64,000 nucleotides of DNA. It comes from Arthrobacter luteolus NBRC 107841. GTDB lineage: Bacteria; Actinomycetota; Actinomycetes; Actinomycetales; Micrococcaceae. A program made the translations under genes and the position numbers. This document shows, one piece after another, positions 59,859 to 64,000 of this stretch (position 1 is the first letter of the stretch; each line of letters starts with the position of its first letter). The notes under the pieces were generated by a model, which was given only the letters and a program-made list of their open reading frames with translations, did not search any database and was not told the origin of the DNA. The stretch is taken from positions 286,263 through 350,262 of the forward strand of contig NZ_BCQM01000004.1 of NCBI RefSeq assembly GCF_001552075.1, written 5' to 3'.

Positions 59859-62800
59859 GCGAAACCATTCCGTCCCTGCCCGAACTTCTGACTGCCTGGC
59901 TGCCCCGGCAGCGATGGTTCCCGGCCAAGGGACGGGATGTGACCCTCAAACGGGTGGGCGGAATCCAGCTCGAGGATCCCGAGGGAGCCGTCGAGCTCCA
60001 CGTCCACTTCGTCGCCGTCGAATCCGGGCGCAGGGTGGACGTAATCAGTGTCCCTGTCTCCACCCGTGCCGTTCCCGATCCGGATCTTGAAGCGGCGCTG
60101 ATGGGTGCTGCCGAACTCCCCGGCGAGGGCCAGGTGTGGCTTTACGACGGCACCGCGGATCCGGTCTTTGTGACCGCCTGGCTGGAAACGATGCGCTCGC
60201 AGGCCAACTCGATTGACGGGCGGACCCATGGGTATGCCCTGGGCGGATTCGCCGACTGGTCGGCGTTCACGGAGCCGCTGCCCATCCAGGTCCTGAAGGG
60301 CGAGCAATCCAACACCTCGGTGATTGCCCTGACCGCCGGAGTGCCGGTGATTGTGAAGTTCTACCGGGTCCTGGCCGCCGGTGAAAGCCCGGATGTCCTG
60401 GTCAGCGCCAAGCTGACCGCAGGCGGATCCCAGGACGTGCCGGCAACGCTGGGCTGGCTCACCGGAAGCTGGGCAGACGTGTACGACGCCGAGGCAGGCT
60501 CATGGGTCAGCGGCGACGTCAGCGTTTTACGCGAATTCGTCCCGAACAGCGAAGACGCCTGGCGCACTGCCTCCTCTGCCGCCGTCGCCGGCCGGGACTT
60601 TACCGCCGAGGCCGAAGAACTGGGAGCCGTCACCGGACGGATCCATGCACAGCTGGAAGCTGCCTTCGGCGCCAGGCAGCCGCCGCCGGCGGAACGCGAG
60701 GAGTTCATCGCCTCCCTTGTCCGCCGTATCCGCTGGGAATGGGATGAAGCCCGCAGTTACGTTGGTCCCTATGACGGCACGCTGGAGCAGCTCCTCGGCA
60801 CCGTCGCTGACTTGGAGGTGCTGCCGAACCTGCAGCGCATTCACGCCGACTACCACCTGGGCCAGGTACTGCATTCCGCGGGCCGGGGCTGGACGGTGCT
60901 GGATTTCGAAGGTGAACCGCTTCGCCCGGCAGCGGAACGCAGCGTCCCCGACGTCGCCCTGCGCGACGTCGTCGGCATGCTTCGCTCCATCGACTACGCC
61001 GCAGCGGTGGCGGTGATCGGTACCGCCGGCGCCGGCCCCGAGCAGGCGGAGGACCTTGAGGCCCGCCGCGCACAGGCCGAGCACTGGGCCCAGGGTGCCG
61101 CTGATGCATTCCTGCGCGGGTACGAGAAGGAAACCGGAACCCAGGTCAACCGTGCGGATCCGCTGTTCCGTGCCCTGTGGCTGGACAAGGCCCTGTACGA
61201 AGTTGTGTACGAGATCCGCAACCGTCCCGCCTGGATCGAGGTGCCGGCCGCAGCGGCCCGCGAGGTACTCGAAGAACTCCGGTCGCAGCAGGAACCGACG
61301 AAGTCCCAGGAAGAGAGCCCCGTGAACGAATTCTCCAAGCCCAAGCCCTCACAATCCGGACAGTCCTCAAAGCCCGCACAGTCCTCGCAGTCCGGACAGT
61401 CCGCCGACGCCGGTGCGGTGCCGCCGGCGGGGCAGGCCGGTGGGAGTGAACCGCCCACGGGCTCTGCGCTGCAGCCCGCTGCGGCCGGCGATGCCGCCGG
61501 GCCGGCGGCCTCAGCCGCTGCCAAGGACCCGCTGCCCGTTCCGGAGCATGTCCTGGCTGCCGTTTCGCACGGCACCTACTATCAGCCGCATGCCGTGCTG
61601 GGAGCACACCTGGACGATCACGGAACCGTGACCATCCGTGCGCTGCGTCCGCTGGCCCGGGAAGTGACCGCGGTGACTCCGGATGGGCGGGTGCCTCTGC
61701 ACCATGAGTACAACGGCATCTGGGTGGGTACCACGCCGGCACCTTCGCCGGGGCAGGTCCCGGACTACCGGCTCGAGGTTGTGTATGAAGGGCTCCCCGC
61801 CGCCACGGTGGACGATCCGTACCGGTTCCTTCCCAGTCTCGGCGAAATAGACCTCCACCTGATCGGCGAAGGCCGGCACGAAAAGCTGTGGACTGTGCTC
61901 GGCGCCAATCCGCACCACTACAAGTCCGTTCTGGGTGAGGTGGACGGCGTCAGCTTCGCCGTCTGGGCCCCCAACGCCCAGGCCGTCCGGGTCGAAGGCG
62001 ACTTCAACGGGTGGGACGGCCGGATCCACGCGATGCGGTCGCTGGGCAGCACCGGGGTCTGGGAGATTTTCATTCCGGACGTGGAGCCGGGCGCACGCTA
62101 TAAGTTTGAGCTCCTCGGCCAGGACGGCGTGTGGCGCGAAAAGGCTGACCCGCTGGCCAAAGGAACCGAAGCACCGCCGCTGACCGGCTCAAGGGTGGTG
62201 GAATCCACCTACCGGTTCGAAGACCAGGACTGGATGCAGGCCCGGTCCCAGCGGGACCCGCACAACTCACCCATGAGCGTGTATGAGGTGCACCTCGGCT
62301 CCTGGCGGCTCGGCCTGGACTACCGGGAACTGGCAAAGCAGCTGGCGGAATACGTTACCTGGCAGGGGTTCACCCATGTGGAGTTCATGCCGGTGGCCGA
62401 GCATCCCTTCGGCGGATCCTGGGGTTATCAGATCACCGGTTACTTCGCCCCGACCGCCCGCTTCGGGCATCCGGATGACTTCCGCTACCTGGTCGATACC
62501 CTGCACCAGGCCGGGATCGGCGTTCTCCTGGACTGGGTCCCCGGCCATTTCCCGAAAGACTCCTGGGCGCTCGCGAACTTCGACGGGCAGCCGCTGTACG
62601 AGCACCCGGACCCGATGCGCGGCGAGCAGCCCGACTGGGGAACCCTCATCTTCGACTACGGCCGCCGGGAAGTGCGCAACTTCCTGGTTGCCAATGCCAT
62701 CTACTGGCTGGAGGAGTTCCACATTGACGGCCTGCGGGTCGACGCCGTCGCTTCCATGCTGTACCTGGACTACTCCCGGCCCGCTGACCAATGGCGGCCC

Positions 62801-63706
62801 AATGCCTTTGGCGGCCGGGAGAACCTGGAAGCCATTTCCTTCCTGCAGGAGGTCAACGCCACTGCCTACCGCCGGGTCCCCGGCATCGTGATGATCGCCG
62901 AGGAATCCACGGCCTTCCCGGGTGTCACCTCACCCACCAGCAGCGGCGGCCTGGGTTTCGGCCTGAAATGGAACATGGGCTGGATGAACGACACCCTCGA
63001 GTACATGTCCGAGGATCCGATCAACCGGATGTACCACCACGCCAAGCTCACTTTCTCCCTGGTCTACGCCTTCACCGAGAACTTCCTGCTGCCCATCAGC
63101 CATGACGAAGTGGTGCATGGAAAGGGGTCGCTGCTGCGCAAGATGCCGGGGGACCGGTGGCAGCAGTTGGCGAATGTGCGCGCCTACCTGGCCTTCCAAT
63201 GGGCACACCCGGGCAAGCAGCTGCTTTTTATGGGCACGGAATTCGGCCAGGAAGCGGAGTGGTCCGAACAATACGGCCTGGACTGGTATCTCACTGAGAC
63301 CCCCCAGCACCGCGGAGTGCAGCTGCTGGTCCGGGAACTCAACGGCATCTACCGGGAGACCCCGGCACTCTACGACCGGGACAATGAACCGGCCGGGTTC
63401 CAGTGGATCAATGAGAACGACGGCGCCCGCAACGTCCTGTCCTTCATCCGGTGGGACCACCAGGGAAATCCGCTGGTGTGCATCGCCAACTTCGCCGGCG
63501 CCCCGCACGAGCGGTTCCGGGTCGGCCTGCCGTGGGCCGGCGAATGGGAGGAGCGGCTGAACACGGATGCTGCGGAGTTTGGTGGTTCCGGTGTTGGCAA
63601 CCTGGGAGTCGTGACAGCTGCCGAGGGCGCGTTCGAAGGTCAGCCGGCGTCCGCCGAGCTGCGGTTGCCGCCGCTGGGAGTGCTGTATCTGACGCCTAAG
63701 CAGTAG
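59855..63706 (+). CDS. Fused maltokinase and 1,4-alpha-glucan branching enzyme
   Basis: One 1283-codon frame carries two enzymes. Residues 1-480 are maltokinase (Mak/Pep2): N-cap [13 protein letters not shown], catalytic [17 protein letters not shown] and [11 protein letters not shown]. After a linker of about 75 Ser/Gln/Pro/Ala-rich residues, residues from about 560 are Glg[18 protein letters not shown]48 ([12 protein letters not shown]), [20 protein letters not shown], Asp 963 in [19 protein letters not shown], Glu 1016 in [12 protein letters not shown], and [13 protein letters not shown]. Mak makes maltose-1-phosphate for GlgE; GlgB branches the product. At the junction, AGGAAGAGAG precedes an in-frame GTG at 61322 (codon 490), which could start a separate GlgB. 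Confidence 0.94.
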   Translation: MSETIPSLPELLTAWLPRQRWFPAKGRDVTLKRVGGIQLEDPEGAVELHVHFVAVESGRRVDVISVPVSTRAVPDPDLEAALMGAAELPGEGQVWLYDGTADPVFVTAWLETMRSQANSIDGRTHGYALGGFADWSAFTEPLPIQVLKGEQSNTSVIALTAGVPVIVKFYRVLAAGESPDVLVSAKLTAGGSQDVPATLGWLTGSWADVYDAEAGSWVSGDVSVLREFVPNSEDAWRTASSAAVAGRDFTAEAEELGAVTGRIHAQLEAAFGARQPPPAEREEFIASLVRRIRWEWDEARSYVGPYDGTLEQLLGTVADLEVLPNLQRIHADYHLGQVLHSAGRGWTVLDFEGEPLRPAAERSVPDVALRDVVGMLRSIDYAAAVAVIGTAGAGPEQAEDLEARRAQAEHWAQGAADAFLRGYEKETGTQVNRADPLFRALWLDKALYEVVYEIRNRPAWIEVPAAAAREVLEELRSQQEPTKSQEESPVNEFSKPKPSQSGQSSKPAQSSQSGQSADAGAVPPAGQAGGSEPPTGSALQPAAAGDAAGPAASAAAKDPLPVPEHVLAAVSHGTYYQPHAVLGAHLDDHGTVTIRALRPLAREVTAVTPDGRVPLHHEYNGIWVGTTPAPSPGQVPDYRLEVVYEGLPAATVDDPYRFLPSLGEIDLHLIGEGRHEKLWTVLGANPHHYKSVLGEVDGVSFAVWAPNAQAVRVEGDFNGWDGRIHAMRSLGSTGVWEIFIPDVEPGARYKFELLGQDGVWREKADPLAKGTEAPPLTGSRVVESTYRFEDQDWMQARSQRDPHNSPMSVYEVHLGSWRLGLDYRELAKQLAEYVTWQGFTHVEFMPVAEHPFGGSWGYQITGYFAPTARFGHPDDFRYLVDTLHQAGIGVLLDWVPGHFPKDSWALANFDGQPLYEHPDPMRGEQPDWGTLIFDYGRREVRNFLVANAIYWLEEFHIDGLRVDAVASMLYLDYSRPADQWRPNAFGGRENLEAISFLQEVNATAYRRVPGIVMIAEESTAFPGVTSPTSSGGLGFGLKWNMGWMNDTLEYMSEDPINRMYHHAKLTFSLVYAFTENFLLPISHDEVVHGKGSLLRKMPGDRWQQLANVRAYLAFQWAHPGKQLLFMGTEFGQEAEWSEQYGLDWYLTETPQHRGVQLLVRELNGIYRETPALYDRDNEPAGFQWINENDGARNVLSFIRWDHQGNPLVCIANFAGAPHERFRVGLPWAGEWEERLNTDAAEFGGSGVGNLGVVTAAEGAFEGQPASAELRLPPLGVLYLTPKQ

Positions 63707-63726
63707 CTCCGGCGGGGTCTGGTTCT

Positions 63727-63771
63727 GCCCTGCGGCTTAGGCTCCGGGCCGGAGCACCCAGGCCGCAGGGC
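63727..63771 (+). terminator. Hairpin downstream of mak-glgB
   Basis: GCCCTGCGGC (63727-63736) pairs with GCCGCAGGGC (63762-63771); inside it GCTCCGG pairs with CCGGAGC. The structure is very stable but has no T-tract. It follows the stop by 20 bases. Confidence 0.7.
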
Positions 63772-63813
63772 GGGGGTACTGGAGGGGGCTGGATGCTGGC
63801 CGTCTGCGGGCGG

Positions 63814-63842
63814 TTCAGACCCCGCTCAAACCGTGCTATAGT
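63814..63842 (+). promoter_or_regulatory. Probable rRNA operon promoter P1
   Basis: TTCAGA (63814-63819), 17 bases, TATAGT (63837-63842), with TGC just before the -10 (extended -10). Confidence 0.6.
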
Positions 63843-63898
63843 TTATATCCGCGCAGAACGAGAGATCGGGAAGCGCGCCGCAGGAACAAATCGCCGGT

Positions 63899-63928
63899 TT
63901 GACACCGACGAGCCAGCGGTACTAAGAT
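63899..63928 (+). promoter_or_regulatory. Probable rRNA operon promoter P2
   Basis: TTGACA (63899-63904), 18 bases, TAAGAT (63923-63928), a near-consensus housekeeping promoter. Two strong promoters in tandem and the structured leader following suggest an rRNA operon. Confidence 0.75.
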
Positions 63929-64000
63929 AGAAAAGTTGCTCCGGAGCGACGGAGAGCAAAAATTCCACGGAATACCAGCTCTCCCGGTGCCGGAAGTACC
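63929..64000 (+). other. Probable 16S rRNA leader (cut by window edge)
   Basis: The sequence after P2 holds the palindrome GCTCCGGAGC (63939-63948 region) and GGAGAGC (63951-63957) complementary to GCTCTCC (63978-63984). No reading frame with a start is seen. It resembles pre-rRNA leaders of Arthrobacter relatives, from memory; the 16S gene itself is not in the window. Confidence 0.55.

Overview
The window is chromosomal DNA from a high-GC, Gram-positive actinobacterium. An Arthrobacter-like member of the Micrococcaceae fits best. This rests on third-position GC bias, a SenX3/RegX3-PhoU block, the order carD-ispD-ispF-cysS-rlmB, a GlgE-type maltosyl pathway, leaderless promoters and leucine-rich Ala/Gly coding. 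The genus is inference. I see no insertion sequence, prophage, integrase or CRISPR array.

Region 1 (about 1-31,750) is a nearly complete flagellar locus. A leftward operon flgN-flgK-flgL-fliW (547 back to 3352) is divergent from a FliA-type sigma gene. Flagellin, fliD, fliS and a small FliT-position gene follow. A UvrA-like ABC ATPase on the minus strand, flanked by repeat-rich non-coding DNA, interrupts the locus at 7.7-10.9 kb. A rightward run of about 20.8 kb then carries flgBC-fliEFGHIJ, an NlpC/P60 hydrolase, fliK-flgDE, flbD-motAB, fliMN-fliOPQR-flhBA, a degenerate FlhF-like protein and csrA. I found no flgF/flgG, fliL, flgM, flhG or chemotaxis gene in the window.

Four flagellar transcription units share a sigma-28-like promoter, TAAC (or TTAC)-N15-GCCGATA(A/G), upstream of flgN, flagellin, flgB and fliM. 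The flagellin and flgB leaders both begin with stem-loops presenting GGA in the loop, in a shared motif GGCC-ACGGA-GGCC. The flagellin ribosome-binding site and the flgN leader carry further GGA motifs. With fliW and csrA both present, this suggests a FliW-CsrA-flagellin translational circuit. The binding itself is inference.

Region 2 (31.7-42.9 kb) is mixed: a small CxxC protein, an aromatic-type aldehyde dehydrogenase, an alpha/beta hydrolase with an in-frame 24-bp tandem repeat, tRNA-Thr(CGT), a secreted TAP-like hydrolase, holB, tmk, a trans-sulfuration PLP enzyme, a DUF2516 protein, a methyltransferase and gpmA.

Region 3 (42.9-51.0 kb) is core housekeeping: phoU, senX3-regX3, a lipoprotein, carD, ispD, ispF, cysS and rlmB.

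Region 4 (51.0-63.7 kb) is alpha-glucan metabolism: glgX, glgP (opposite strand), then glgE-treS-mak/glgB, where maltokinase and branching enzyme are one continuous reading frame. Together these genes interconvert trehalose, maltose-1-phosphate and branched glucan and break glucan down again. The last about 200 bases look like tandem promoters and leader of an rRNA operon whose 16S gene lies beyond the edge.
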